DNA of 64,000 bases from Sphingobacteriaceae bacterium (GCA_013823565.1 PNMI01000005.1:1-64000), one strand, 5' to 3'; shown: positions 28,736 through 38,853, counted from the stretch's first letter. Numbers and translations are program-made. The notes: generated by a model from the letters alone, not told the origin.

Positions 28736-29752
28736 ATGAAACATGCACTTGAACTAGCCTTTAAAGGCTTAGGGCATGTTGCACCTAATCCAATGGTGGG
28801 TTGTGTGATTGTTCATAATAATCAAATTATTGCAGAAGGGTATCACGAGCAATATGGTAGCGCTCACGCAGAACCTAATGCTATAAAACAAGTGAGTGAT
28901 GAATTACTTAAAGAAAGCACTTTATATGTTACCTTAGAACCTTGCTCTCATTATGGAAAAACGCCACCTTGCGCTGATTTAATTATTAGTAAAGGAATTA
29001 AAAAAGTAGTAGTTGGAAATTTAGATACTAATCCTCTTGTTTCAGGAAAAGGTATTCAAAAATTGAAAGATGCTGGTATTGAAGTAGAATATGGTGTTTT
29101 GGATAATGAATGCAGAGCATTGAATAAACGCTTTTTTACTTTTCATGAAAAGAAGCGTCCTTATGTGATTTTAAAATGGGCGCAAACTCAAGACGGATTT
29201 ATTAGTCATTGGCCTTTGCCGCAAGACAAAGAAGATAATTGGATTACAGGAAAAGAAAGTAAAGACTTGGTTCATCAGTGGCGCTCTCAAGAACAAGCTA
29301 TTTTAATTGGGTATAATACTTTAATGAATGATAATCCTTTATTAACTACTCGATTAGCGTCAGGTAAAAATCCCATTCGCTTAGTGCTATCTCGAACAAT
29401 TGATTTGCCTGAAGATTTACATATTTTTAACCAAGATGCAAAAACGATTATTTTTAATCCTGTAAAAGATGAAATAAAAAATAATGTAGAGTTTGTGAAA
29501 ATAGATTGGAACAAAAAGGCACAAGAAGTTTTAGATTATTGTTTTAAACACAATATCTCTAGTGTTATTGTAGAAGGCGGTACAAACACTATTTATAATT
29601 TTATGAATATCAATGCTTGGGATGAAGCACAAGTATTTGTAAACCCAACTAAAAAATTTGAGCACGGAATCTCTGCGCCTGAAATTAATTTAAATAACAT
29701 CACACCTATTAACGTTGGCAACGATTTGCTGTATACTATTCTAAATTCTTAA
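28736..29752 (+). CDS. ribD: Bifunctional diaminohydroxyphosphoribosylaminopyrimidine deaminase / 5-amino-6-(5-phosphoribosylamino)uracil reductase
   Basis: MVGCVIVHNNQIIAEGYHEQYGSAHAEPNAI...VTLEPCSHYGKTPPCADLI...DGFISHW. Confidence 0.96.
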   Translation: MKHALELAFKGLGHVAPNPMVGCVIVHNNQIIAEGYHEQYGSAHAEPNAIKQVSDELLKESTLYVTLEPCSHYGKTPPCADLIISKGIKKVVVGNLDTNPLVSGKGIQKLKDAGIEVEYGVLDNECRALNKRFFTFHEKKRPYVILKWAQTQDGFISHWPLPQDKEDNWITGKESKDLVHQWRSQEQAILIGYNTLMNDNPLLTTRLASGKNPIRLVLSRTIDLPEDLHIFNQDAKTIIFNPVKDEIKNNVEFVKIDWNKKAQEVLDYCFKHNISSVIVEGGTNTIYNFMNINAWDEAQVFVNPTKKFEHGISAPEINLNNITPINVGNDLLYTILNS

Positions 29753-29753
29753 T

Positions 29754-30635
29754 ATGCTTTTTTTATTACTCTCTATTTTAGTTTCCACTTTATTTGGAAT
29801 TTCTTTTAAAATTATTTCTATTAGAAATATCAATGCTTTTCAGGCGATTATTATCAATTATATTATTGCTGGTTCATTAGGATTTTTAACTACTAAATCG
29901 GATGTAACTCCTGTAAATGTATTTGTACAACCATTTTTTTTAATAGCCGTTTTTTTAGGAATCGTTTTTATCAGTAGTTTATTTGTGATTGCTGAAACAA
30001 CAGCCAAACAAGGTATTTCTGTTGCTCAAGTTGCTAACCGTATGTCGGTAGTAGTGCCCATTAGTATTGCTATTTTGTTTTATGGAGATGGCGTTTCAGT
30101 ATCTAAGATCATTGGTATCATCTTAGCCATTGTTGCTGTATATTTAGTGTCTCATAAAGAAGCAGAAGGTAAGCCAGCTGACAAATTATGGTGGTTGTTC
30201 CCTTTAATTATCTTTGGATGTAGTGGTATCATTGATTCTTCTATTAATTATGCGCAACGTAACTTATTAAATGATTTAAATTTTGATGCATTTTTATCTA
30301 CTATTTTTGCAACCGCTTTTGTATTTGGATTTGTAGTGTTGTTGTATCAGTTAATTATCAAGAAAGAAAAATTTCAAGTACAAGCCATTCCTGCAGGAAT
30401 TATTTTAGGAACCATTAATTTTGGAACGATGTATTTTATTATTTCTGCTTTAAATACCAATGTGATGGAGCCTTCGGTTTTATTCCCTATCAACAACTTA
30501 AGTATTTTAACTTTATCTACTATTGTATCCGTTATTGTTTTTAAAGAAAAATTATCCTCTAAAAATTGGTTAGGAATAGGCTTGAGTTTATTAGCCATTC
30601 TAATTTTAGGATTACTACCTCAGTTGATGAAATGA
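29754..30635 (+). CDS. EamA/DMT-family transporter
   Basis: About 10 TM segments with two repeated EamA-like halves. Confidence 0.82.
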   Translation: MLFLLLSILVSTLFGISFKIISIRNINAFQAIIINYIIAGSLGFLTTKSDVTPVNVFVQPFFLIAVFLGIVFISSLFVIAETTAKQGISVAQVANRMSVVVPISIAILFYGDGVSVSKIIGIILAIVAVYLVSHKEAEGKPADKLWWLFPLIIFGCSGIIDSSINYAQRNLLNDLNFDAFLSTIFATAFVFGFVVLLYQLIIKKEKFQVQAIPAGIILGTINFGTMYFIISALNTNVMEPSVLFPINNLSILTLSTIVSVIVFKEKLSSKNWLGIGLSLLAILILGLLPQLMK

Positions 30636-30646
30636 TAGGTTACGCG

Positions 30647-30741
30647 TCAGGGCTAAAGCTCTCATTTGGTTTTATTGTTAACTACGAACTTAAGTCCGTA
30701 GTTAAAACAAGTTTATTTAATTTAGTGGCTTTAGCCATGAC
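30647..30741. repeat. Nested palindromic dispersed repeat (outer TCAGGGCTAAAGC...GCTTTAGCCATGA; inner TTAACTACGAACTTAAGTCCGTAGTTAA)
   Basis: Inner palindrome 30678-30705 within outer inverted arms, between two co-directional genes. Confidence 0.7.
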
Positions 30742-30747
30742 TATTTA

Positions 30748-31353
30748 ATGCTGTTCTCAGATACATATTTAACAATTGAAAAACCTACAGAAGCTATCTT
30801 TAAAGACAAAGGCAGTAAGTTTTTAGCTTTTGCATATCCTGTTGAAAATGATCAGCAGATTAAAGAAATTTTGAATCAATTAAAAAAAGAACATCACACC
30901 GCTAATCATCATTGTTATGCTTATCGATTAGGCGCTGATAAGATGAATTTTAGAGCCAATGATGATGGCGAGCCTAATAACACAGCAGGTAAGCCAATAT
31001 TAGGTCAGATTCAATCTAATGATTTAACGAATGTTTTAATTGTTGTGGTGCGTTATTTTGGAGGTACTTTATTAGGAGTGAGTGGCTTGATCAATGCTTA
31101 TAAAAATTCTGCCGCTGATGTGATTAAAGCATCGGCAATTATTGAAAAACAGATTTTGTTTAATTACACCATTCAATTTTATTTCGAACATTTAAATGAC
31201 GTGATGAAGTTGTTAAAGCAGTTGGATTGTAAAATTACCAATCAGCAGTTTGATAATAATTGTGAAATAAGCTTTAGTATTCGCAAAGCTAATAGTGAGC
31301 AATGCGAAGAAAAGTTGAAGAAAATAGAAGGATTGAAGTTGGAGTATAAATAA
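30748..31353 (+). CDS. yigZ: YigZ/IMPACT-family protein
   Basis: KDKGSKFLAFAYPVENDQQIKEILNQLKKEHHTANHHCYAYRLG...FRANDDGEPNNTAGKPILGQI. Confidence 0.94.
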   Translation: MLFSDTYLTIEKPTEAIFKDKGSKFLAFAYPVENDQQIKEILNQLKKEHHTANHHCYAYRLGADKMNFRANDDGEPNNTAGKPILGQIQSNDLTNVLIVVVRYFGGTLLGVSGLINAYKNSAADVIKASAIIEKQILFNYTIQFYFEHLNDVMKLLKQLDCKITNQQFDNNCEISFSIRKANSEQCEEKLKKIEGLKLEYK

Positions 31354-31424
31354 CTTCATGTTAAAATTAGCGAATGATAAAATTCCTTATTACTTTTAGT
31401 TATAATCTTAAAAAAATAACAATT

Positions 31425-31823
31425 ATGAAATTAAAACATTTAGTATTGGCAGTTGTAGCTTGTTTAGCTATTAATACTGCTTCGGCCCAAGATTTAAGAA
31501 AAGGTGGGTCATCATTTGGTAAGATTGAATCAAACGGAGATGTTCGTCTTAATGGCAGCGTTAAAGGAAAATTTGAATCAAACGGAGACATTCGTGTAAA
31601 CGGTAGCGTTAAAGGTAAGATTGAATCTAACGGAGATATTCGTAAGAATGGTTCTGTTGTTGGTAAAGTAGAGTCAAATGGAGACGTGAGAATTAATGGA
31701 AGTGTAGTTGGTAAAGTTGAAAGCAATGGTGATATTAGAAAAAACGGAAGTGTTGTTGGCTCTGCAAGTGGTGTAGATAAGAGACAAGCAGCTGTAATGT
31801 TCTTTTTCGATTTCTTTAATTAA
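31425..31823 (+). CDS. Secreted repeat protein with 16-aa GK(I/F/V)ESNGD(V/I)RxNGSV repeats ('5-fold beta-flower'-like)
   Basis: Signal peptide MKLKHLVLAVVACLAINTASAQ; five consecutive 16-aa repeats. Confidence 0.82.
   Translation: MKLKHLVLAVVACLAINTASAQDLRKGGSSFGKIESNGDVRLNGSVKGKFESNGDIRVNGSVKGKIESNGDIRKNGSVVGKVESNGDVRINGSVVGKVESNGDIRKNGSVVGSASGVDKRQAAVMFFFDFFN
31521..31757 (+). repeat. Five tandem 48-bp coding repeats
   Basis: ggtaagattgaatcaaacggagatgttcgt...-type units. Confidence 0.85.
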
Positions 31824-31835
31824 AAAATTAAATTT

Positions 31836-31868
31836 GTGCCTGTGTTTATTTACACAGGCACTTTTTTG
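31836..31868 (+). terminator. Rho-independent terminator
   Basis: tgcctgtg tttattta cacaggca ctttttt. Confidence 0.85.
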
Positions 31869-31870
31869 TT

Positions 31871-33067
31871 ATGCAAATTTCTAACCGACAATTATTTTTA
31901 AATCATGTAGCGCAAGTATCTCCAAAACCAATGGATTTGGAAATAGTCAAAGCGCAAGGTGTTTATTTATACGATACTCATAATAATTCGTATTTAGATT
32001 TTATTTCAGGTATTTCGGTTAGTAATGTGGGGCATTGTCATCCTAATGTTGTAAAGGCAATTCAACAACAAAGTGAAACCTACATGCACTTAATGGTATA
32101 TGGTGAGTATGTGCAAGCGCCTCAAATTAAATTAGCAAAAGCATTAACCGATTTATTACCTCCTAATTTAAATTCTGTTTTTTATACTAATTCAGGAACT
32201 GAAGCTACTGAAGGTGCATTGAAATTAGCAAAGCGGGTTACTGGTAAAACAGAAATCATTTGCTTTAGAGATTCTTATCATGGTAGTTCTCATGGCTCTT
32301 TAAGTGTGATGGGAAATGAGGAATTTAAACAAGCGTTTCGACCTTTATTACCAGATGTAAGAATCATTGATTATAATTCTATTGAAGATGTAAGCAAATA
32401 TATTACTTCAAAAACAGCGGCTGTTATTTTAGAACCAGTTCAAAGCGAAACGGGTTATACAGTTGCTACTAGTGAGTTTTTACAAGCTATCCGAAAAAAA
32501 TGCGATGAGCATTGCGCTTTGATGATTTTGGATGAAATTCAAAATGGATTTGGACGCAGTGGTACTTTTTTTGCCTTTGAGCAAACAGGTGTTGTGCCGG
32601 ATATTTTATTGTTAGCAAAAGGTATGGGAGGTGGATTACCTATTGGTTGTTTTATTAGTTCTCGGAAACTGTTAAATGAATTTACTTACAATCCTGTTTT
32701 AGGCAACATTAATACCTTTGGCGGTAATGCCGTTTGTTGTGCTGCTTCATTAGCATGTTTGCAAACTATTCAATCCGAAAAATTAATGAATGATGTAGAA
32801 CGTAAATCTAATTTGATTCGTTCCTTGTTAGTTCATTCAGCAATTAAAAAAATTAGAGGCAAAGGTTTTATGTTGTCTTTAGATTTTGAAGACACTGATT
32901 TAAATTTTAAAATTATTGAAACTTGTATTAAGAATGGATTAATCGTTGATTGGTTTTTATTCAATTCTCATTCTATGCGAATTGCCCCACCATTAATTAT
33001 AACAGACGAAGAAATTAAAAAAGCGTGTGGAATTATTTTGAAATCAATCGAAGAAGTTATTTCTTAA
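31871..33067 (+). CDS. Class III (acetylornithine-type) aminotransferase
   Basis: YLDFISGISVSNVGHCHPNVVKAIQQQ...NSGTEATEGALKLAKRVTGK...LMILDEIQNGFGRSGTFFAFEQTGVVPDILLLAKGMGGGLPIG. Confidence 0.94.
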   Translation: MQISNRQLFLNHVAQVSPKPMDLEIVKAQGVYLYDTHNNSYLDFISGISVSNVGHCHPNVVKAIQQQSETYMHLMVYGEYVQAPQIKLAKALTDLLPPNLNSVFYTNSGTEATEGALKLAKRVTGKTEIICFRDSYHGSSHGSLSVMGNEEFKQAFRPLLPDVRIIDYNSIEDVSKYITSKTAAVILEPVQSETGYTVATSEFLQAIRKKCDEHCALMILDEIQNGFGRSGTFFAFEQTGVVPDILLLAKGMGGGLPIGCFISSRKLLNEFTYNPVLGNINTFGGNAVCCAASLACLQTIQSEKLMNDVERKSNLIRSLLVHSAIKKIRGKGFMLSLDFEDTDLNFKIIETCIKNGLIVDWFLFNSHSMRIAPPLIITDEEIKKACGIILKSIEEVIS

Positions 33068-33075
33068 GGTGTTTT

Positions 33076-33131
33076 GTCACCCTGAACTTGTTTCAGGGTC
33101 TCTTGAGATGCTGAAACAAGTTCAGCATGAC
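33076..33131. repeat. Dispersed double-hairpin repeat, copy 2 (GTCACCCTGAACTTGTTTCAGGGTCTC...GCTGAAACAAGTTCAGCATGAC)
   Basis: Closely matches 12082-12136; also between convergent genes. Confidence 0.88.
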
Positions 33132-33138
33132 ATTTAAT

Positions 33139-34593
33139 TTAAAGCTCCACCAACGCCACCAATAATTTCTCAATTTTCAATTTCATTTCTTTTGGAGAGC
33201 AGTCGTAATTATTAAACAATACTGAGAAGGCTAATTCTTTCCCTGATTTTGTTTTTACATAACCACAATAACCTCTTGCCCTATTTATGTAGCCTGTCTT
33301 TGCTCGCATATTTCCTTCAGCAAATGTTCCTTTGCATAAACTAGTCATACTGCCATTTTTACCTGCAATAGGTAAGGATGCGTTAAAGGCAGGATACATT
33401 AAGCTATCTCTATAAATTTTAGATAAAATAGTGGCTTGTATTTTTGTTGTAATGGTATTAGCTCTTGATAAGCCACTACCATCTGCCATGTGCAAGCCAC
33501 TCATATCAACACCTCTATCTTTCCAATAATTTTCAACGGCAGCAATGCCATTTGTTGTTGTTCCTTGTTTTCCTGATTTTGCAGCGCCTACAGTTTTTAA
33601 TAAACTTTCAGCAAAATGATTGTTGCTTTTAAGGTTCGTATAGTAAACTATTTTTTCAAGTTTGGGAGAAGTATGTATGTAAATTAATTGTTCTGGTTTT
33701 GTATTGAAGGTATTAGGTATTTCGTTTAAGGTTAATTTATTTTCATTATTTACTAAATTATTTTTCTTTAATTCGGTTTGAAGTTGGTTGATGAAGTATA
33801 ATGCAGGTTCTGGCATTTCTGCTTCTACTTCATAATGTTTTTTGTTTGGAGGAATTGTTCCCTTTACAGTTCTTGAGTAACCATTTGGGTCACCAAACAC
33901 AAATGCATCATCTTCAGTTCCTGATGAAATAACATGAGATTGTATGTTTATTTTTTTTGAAAAATATTCTGGCGAGATGCTTTCTAATTCGGCTTTAGTA
34001 TTCGTATTTCCACTGTTATAAAATAATGAGAATTTGTTGTCATGATAAGATAATCCATTGGCTCCTGCGCCAAAGTAATTGCCTATATCGCCCCAAATCC
34101 AAGTACTTGGGATGCTATTATCAAAACACGAAGCATCTGCTATAATAGAACCATTTATTTTTTTAATCCCTTTCGTTTTTAGTTTATGAATGATTGGATT
34201 TAAAAAAGACGAATCATTATTATAAAAATATGAAGAATTAAAAGACGGGTCTCCACTTCCTTTAATCAATAAATGATTCATGTTTTGTCCTGATACAGAA
34301 TCTGTTTTGGCGAACGTATAAAAATTAGTTTTATAAGTATAGTCTTTTCCTAAAATTCCTAAAGCCGCAGACGTTGTAACAATCTTCATAGTGCTAGCGG
34401 GGATCAATGCTAATTCAGAATTAAATTCTTTCATCATTTTTCCTGTGGCTGCATCTACTATGCAAAAACTATAAGTAGCATGTTGTAAATCTTTATCTTT
34501 TTTATAGTTGTCTAAAACGATATCGATCGAATTTTGAGAATACAAATCACTTGAAAGTAAAATAAGTATAAAGAGGAAACTTGCTTTTGTCAT
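33139..34593 (-). CDS. dacB: D-alanyl-D-alanine carboxypeptidase/endopeptidase (PBP4 family)
   Basis: LALIPASTMKIVTTSAALGILG (SxxK); MADGSGLSRANTITT (SxN region); MRAKTGYINRARGYCGYVKT (KTG). Confidence 0.94.
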   Translation of the reverse strand: MTKASFLFILILLSSDLYSQNSIDIVLDNYKKDKDLQHATYSFCIVDAATGKMMKEFNSELALIPASTMKIVTTSAALGILGKDYTYKTNFYTFAKTDSVSGQNMNHLLIKGSGDPSFNSSYFYNNDSSFLNPIIHKLKTKGIKKINGSIIADASCFDNSIPSTWIWGDIGNYFGAGANGLSYHDNKFSLFYNSGNTNTKAELESISPEYFSKKINIQSHVISSGTEDDAFVFGDPNGYSRTVKGTIPPNKKHYEVEAEMPEPALYFINQLQTELKKNNLVNNENKLTLNEIPNTFNTKPEQLIYIHTSPKLEKIVYYTNLKSNNHFAESLLKTVGAAKSGKQGTTTNGIAAVENYWKDRGVDMSGLHMADGSGLSRANTITTKIQATILSKIYRDSLMYPAFNASLPIAGKNGSMTSLCKGTFAEGNMRAKTGYINRARGYCGYVKTKSGKELAFSVLFNNYDCSPKEMKLKIEKLLVALVEL

Positions 34594-34699
34594 TATAATT
34601 TGCTAAATTTCTATAAAATTAATTCCTTAACTTAAATAAAACTTTATACTTTCATTTTTGTTTTTAACTTTATACAACTCAAAACGCTAAACATGGTTT

Positions 34700-35416
34700 A
34701 TGCCTGGTACGTCATTTGCTTTTAAACAGTTTATTATTAAACAAGACAAGTGTGCTATGAAAGTTGGCACAGATGCTGTTTTGTTAGGTGCTTGGGTTTT
34801 TCCAAATGGAAGTAAACAAATTTTAGATATTGGAACAGGAACAGGTGTTGTTGCATTAATGCTTGCCCAAAAAACGGATGCGCATATTGATGCGATTGAT
34901 ATTGATAACAATGCATTTAATCAGGCAAGTCAAAACGCCTCTGAAAGTAAGTTTTCAAATCAAATTTCCGTCATTCATTCTTCTTTACAAGAATATTCAA
35001 AAACAGCTGATAAAAAATACAATTTAATCGTTACTAATCCACCTTATTTTGAACAATCTTTAAAGTCCAGTGATGAGCAGCGTTCTTTTGCTCGTCATGC
35101 TGATGTGTTGCCTTTTGAAGAATTAATAGATGGAGTTATAAAGTTACTAGACCAAAAAGGTAAATTTTGTCTGATTTTACCAACATTAGAAGCGGAAAAA
35201 TTTAGAGTCTTGGCGCAAAAAAGAGGACTTTTTTTATCTAAATTGTTAAGAGTAAAATCTAAAGTTAATAAGGATACAGATAAGCGCCATTTAATGCAGT
35301 TTGAGTTCACGCCTACCGAATTTTCCGAAAAAACTATAGCGATTGAACTGGACGAAAGACATCAATATACAGATGATTATAAGCAATTAACAAAGGATTA
35401 TTACCTTAATTTTTAA
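34700..35416 (+). CDS. trmN6: tRNA1(Val) (adenine(37)-N6)-methyltransferase
   Basis: FKQFIIKQDKCAMKVGTDAVLLGAWV...ILDIGTGTGVVALMLAQ...NLIVTNPPYFEQSLKSSDEQRSFARH. Confidence 0.93.
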   Translation: MPGTSFAFKQFIIKQDKCAMKVGTDAVLLGAWVFPNGSKQILDIGTGTGVVALMLAQKTDAHIDAIDIDNNAFNQASQNASESKFSNQISVIHSSLQEYSKTADKKYNLIVTNPPYFEQSLKSSDEQRSFARHADVLPFEELIDGVIKLLDQKGKFCLILPTLEAEKFRVLAQKRGLFLSKLLRVKSKVNKDTDKRHLMQFEFTPTEFSEKTIAIELDERHQYTDDYKQLTKDYYLNF

Positions 35417-35473
35417 ATTTAAGTTCCTTTTTTTCATTTATTTTTTTATCTTTAAAACGTAACAAACTATCTT

Positions 35474-36523
35474 ATGCGAAAAATTGTATTAGTAGGTCTT
35501 GGCTTTTTGTATTTAAACATCTCTGCTCAAGATACCGTAAAAATAAAAACAGCATTAACTTCTGATCAAGAAGCTGAAAATGCTTATAATGCTGGATTAG
35601 AATTAATGACTAAAAAGGATTATAACATGGCTATTGAACAATTCACAAAAGCCATTTCCTTTAAACCTAATTTTGACAAAGCTTTTTGTAACAGAGGCGC
35701 AGCAAGATACGAGGCTAAATCTTATGATGCATCTATTGATGACTATAATAAAGCGTTAGCAATTAATCCAATAAACACAGATGCTTTTTTTGGTAAGGCT
35801 CAAAGTTTTTATGCGATTAATAAAAAAGATTCTTGCGTGACATATTTAAGTAAAACTACTTTTATTGATGATACTTATAGCAAAGCCTTTTATTTAAATG
35901 GGCAAATAAATTTTGAGGCTGGAGATTATAAATATGCGATTTCTGAATATGATAAAGCGATCGCAAATAAAAAAGACTATGCTTATGCATATAATGATAG
36001 AGCTTCTGCAAAAAAACAATCGGGTGATGAAGCAGGTGCTATTATTGATTATGAAAAAGCAATTTCTATCGACCCTAAATTGTTTTTTGCATATAATAAT
36101 TTAGGTTCTTGTAAGCGTAACAAAGGAGATAATGCTGGAGCCATTGAGGCTTACAATAAAGCAATTAGTATTAAACCTGATTATTATATTGCTTTAAATA
36201 ACAGAGGAACAGCAAAATTAAACTTAAACGATTTTGCAGGAGCTATTGCTGATTTTGACGCCGCATTAAAGATAAAACCTAATTATGTGTTAGCGATGAA
36301 TAATATGGCTTCAGCATACATTAAAAAGAAAGATTATAAATCGGCAACAGAATGGGCAAATAAGGCTATTCAGGCTGATGCAAAATTAGCGGCTGCATAC
36401 GTAAATAGAGGGATAGCAAAACAAATGTTGAAAGATGAAGAAGGGGCTTGTTCTGATTGGAAAAAAGCATCTGAATATGGTTCGGCAGAAGGAAAGAGAT
36501 ATACTTCTGGTTTTTGCGATTAA
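35474..36523 (+). CDS. Secreted TPR-repeat protein
   Basis: Multiple TPRs, e.g. AFCNRGAARYEAKSYDASIDDYNKALAINP. Confidence 0.93.
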   Translation: MRKIVLVGLGFLYLNISAQDTVKIKTALTSDQEAENAYNAGLELMTKKDYNMAIEQFTKAISFKPNFDKAFCNRGAARYEAKSYDASIDDYNKALAINPINTDAFFGKAQSFYAINKKDSCVTYLSKTTFIDDTYSKAFYLNGQINFEAGDYKYAISEYDKAIANKKDYAYAYNDRASAKKQSGDEAGAIIDYEKAISIDPKLFFAYNNLGSCKRNKGDNAGAIEAYNKAISIKPDYYIALNNRGTAKLNLNDFAGAIADFDAALKIKPNYVLAMNNMASAYIKKKDYKSATEWANKAIQADAKLAAAYVNRGIAKQMLKDEEGACSDWKKASEYGSAEGKRYTSGFCD

Positions 36524-36565
36524 TCTAATATTGATAAAATTATACAATCATTCTAATATTCAAGT

Positions 36566-38716
36566 ATGAAGACATTATATAAAATAGTAACATTAATTCT
36601 TTTCACTTCCTCTTTGGCATTAGCCCAAAATGTGGAATTCGAAAAATCTAATTTCCCTGACAAAAAGGATTTATTAAAAGAGGCTAAGAAAAACTTAGAG
36701 GAAGGTAAAGATGCTTTTGAATTAGGCAAAAAGGAATATGATTTCGTATTGGAAGGTTATGTGGAGAAAAACAAGTACTATCCAGTAAGTCGTAAAGATT
36801 ATCAACGTGCTGGTGATATTTATTTTAAACAAGCGCAACCATTTTTAATGAAAGCACAAGAGTTTAATCCTAATAATGCCGAATTAAATTATATGCTAGG
36901 AGTTATAAATTTTAATTTAAATCCTCAATCAGATGCCGCTAGTAAATATTTAGAAAAAGCAGTTACTCTTAATGGTAAAATTCCATTAGATGTCACTTAT
37001 TTTTTAGGATGGGCTTTACAGTTTCAATTAAAGTGGGATGATGCTATTAAGTACTATCAGGTGTATTTAAATACATTAAGTTCGGATGCAAAAGGAAATG
37101 CTTTAGCTATTGAAGACGTTAATAAAAAAATTGGAGAGTGTAGAGTAGGAAAGAGAGAAGTAGCTAATCCACAAAGAATTTTTGTAGATAATTTAGGTCC
37201 TAACATTAATACATCTTATCCTGAATATTCGGCTTTTATCTCTGCAGATGAATCCATGATGGTATTAACGGCTCGTAGAGAAAATTCAACAGGTGGCAAA
37301 TTAGATGAAGGAGATAGTTGGCCATTTGAAGATTTATACCAATCTTTTAAAGTAAATGGTAAATGGACTCCAGTTCAAAATTTTGGACCTTTAGTTAATA
37401 GCCCAGAGCATGACGCTACTTCAGGCTTATCAAGTGATGGAACAACTATGTTTATTTTTAAATATAAAGAAAAAGATGGTGGAGATATTTATGTGAGTAA
37501 TTTAACAGGTAATACATGGAGTAAGCCAGAGCATTTAAATAAAAACATTAACTCAAAGGCTCATGAATCATCGGTGAGTTTATCGTATGATTCTAAAAGA
37601 TTGTATTTTATTAGTGATAGAGAAGCAGGTTTAGGAGCGGGTGATATTTATTATTCTGATAAAGATGCTAAGGGAGATTGGGGCCCAGCTGTTAATATTG
37701 GTCCGTCTTTGAATACAAAATATGGTGAAGAGGGTGTGTTTATTCATCCAGATGGAAAAACCATTTACTTTAGTTCTAAAGCACATAGTACTATGGGAGG
37801 TTATGATATCTTTAAATCAACATTTGAAAATGGTAAGTGGGGTGAGCCAGTAAATATGGGATATCCAATTAATGGACCAGATGATGATGTATTTTTTGTA
37901 ATTAGTGGAAGTGGTAATCACGGATATTTTGCTTCATCAAAACAAGGTGGTTATGGAGATAAAGATATTTATAGAATTACATTCTTAGGGCCAGAAAAAC
38001 CGCCAGTGGTAATGAATGAAGATAATTTATTAGCAAGCGTAGCGGCTCCAGTTAGTGAGTTTAAAGCCGAAAAAATTGTGAGTAACGGACCAAAAATGAC
38101 CATTTTAAAAGGTGTTGTTTCAGATGCTAAAACATATAAATTGTTAGAAGCGGCTATTGAATTAATTGATAACTCATTGAACGAAGTGATTGCAACTTTT
38201 AAATCAAACAGTACAACTGGTAAGTATTTAGTGTCTTTACCTTCTGGTAAAAACTACGGTATTGCCGTGAAGAAAGATGGTTATTTATTTCATTCTGAAA
38301 ACTTTGATTTAAAAGCTTCTGAAGAATTTCAAGAGGTTGAAAAAAATATTGCTTTAAAGGCTATAGAAGTAGGGCAGTCTATCGTTTTGAAAAACATTTT
38401 CTTTGATTTTGATAAAGCAACTATTAGACCTGAATCGGCTAACGAGTTAGATCGATTAATTAAATTACTGACTGATAATCCTACGTTAAAAATTGAATTA
38501 GGAAGTCATACAGATAGTAAAGGAAGCGATGAGTATAATCAAAAATTATCTCAATCTCGTTCTCAATCTGTTGTAAACTATTTAATTGGTAAAGGAATTT
38601 CTACAGATAGATTAGTGGCTAAAGGTTACGGTGAAACAATGCCAGTAGCTACTAATGATACAGAAGCAGGAAGACAGGAAAATAGAAGAACAGATTTCAA
38701 AATTCTGAGTAAGTAA
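36566..38716 (+). CDS. OmpA-family protein with TPR and PD40/WD40-like repeats
   Basis: SYDSKRLYFISDREAGLGAGDIYYS; OmpA: NIFFDFDKATIRPESANELDRLIKLLTDNPTLKIELGSHTDSKGSDEYNQKLSQSRSQSVVNYLIGKGI. Confidence 0.96.
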   Translation: MKTLYKIVTLILFTSSLALAQNVEFEKSNFPDKKDLLKEAKKNLEEGKDAFELGKKEYDFVLEGYVEKNKYYPVSRKDYQRAGDIYFKQAQPFLMKAQEFNPNNAELNYMLGVINFNLNPQSDAASKYLEKAVTLNGKIPLDVTYFLGWALQFQLKWDDAIKYYQVYLNTLSSDAKGNALAIEDVNKKIGECRVGKREVANPQRIFVDNLGPNINTSYPEYSAFISADESMMVLTARRENSTGGKLDEGDSWPFEDLYQSFKVNGKWTPVQNFGPLVNSPEHDATSGLSSDGTTMFIFKYKEKDGGDIYVSNLTGNTWSKPEHLNKNINSKAHESSVSLSYDSKRLYFISDREAGLGAGDIYYSDKDAKGDWGPAVNIGPSLNTKYGEEGVFIHPDGKTIYFSSKAHSTMGGYDIFKSTFENGKWGEPVNMGYPINGPDDDVFFVISGSGNHGYFASSKQGGYGDKDIYRITFLGPEKPPVVMNEDNLLASVAAPVSEFKAEKIVSNGPKMTILKGVVSDAKTYKLLEAAIELIDNSLNEVIATFKSNSTTGKYLVSLPSGKNYGIAVKKDGYLFHSENFDLKASEEFQEVEKNIALKAIEVGQSIVLKNIFFDFDKATIRPESANELDRLIKLLTDNPTLKIELGSHTDSKGSDEYNQKLSQSRSQSVVNYLIGKGISTDRLVAKGYGETMPVATNDTEAGRQENRRTDFKILSK

Positions 38717-38853
38717 GTATTTCAGAGGATACTTATGCTATAAACTACATAGAGGAATTTTAATTTCTTTATCTGAGAAAGTAATTGCTTTAACGATGGT
38801 AAAAAATAAATCAGACTTTATGAGATTGCAGAAGCAATTATTAGCGATTAAAA

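Noticed and set aside
30566-30748. 60-aa plus-strand ORF
   Set aside because: Spans the end of the eamA-like gene and the nested palindrome; artefact.
31400-31726. 108-aa minus-strand repeat ORF
   Set aside because: By-product of the 48-bp coding repeat on the opposite strand.
31521-31757. Possible CRISPR array from 48-bp periodicity
   Set aside because: Contiguous in-frame coding repeats, no unique spacers.
38717-38853. Possible gene remnant (LHRGILISLSEKVIALTMVKNKSDFMRLQKQLLAIKTN) after the ompA-like gene
   Set aside because: No start codon or recognisable family; may be a decayed fragment but evidence too weak to call a pseudogene.
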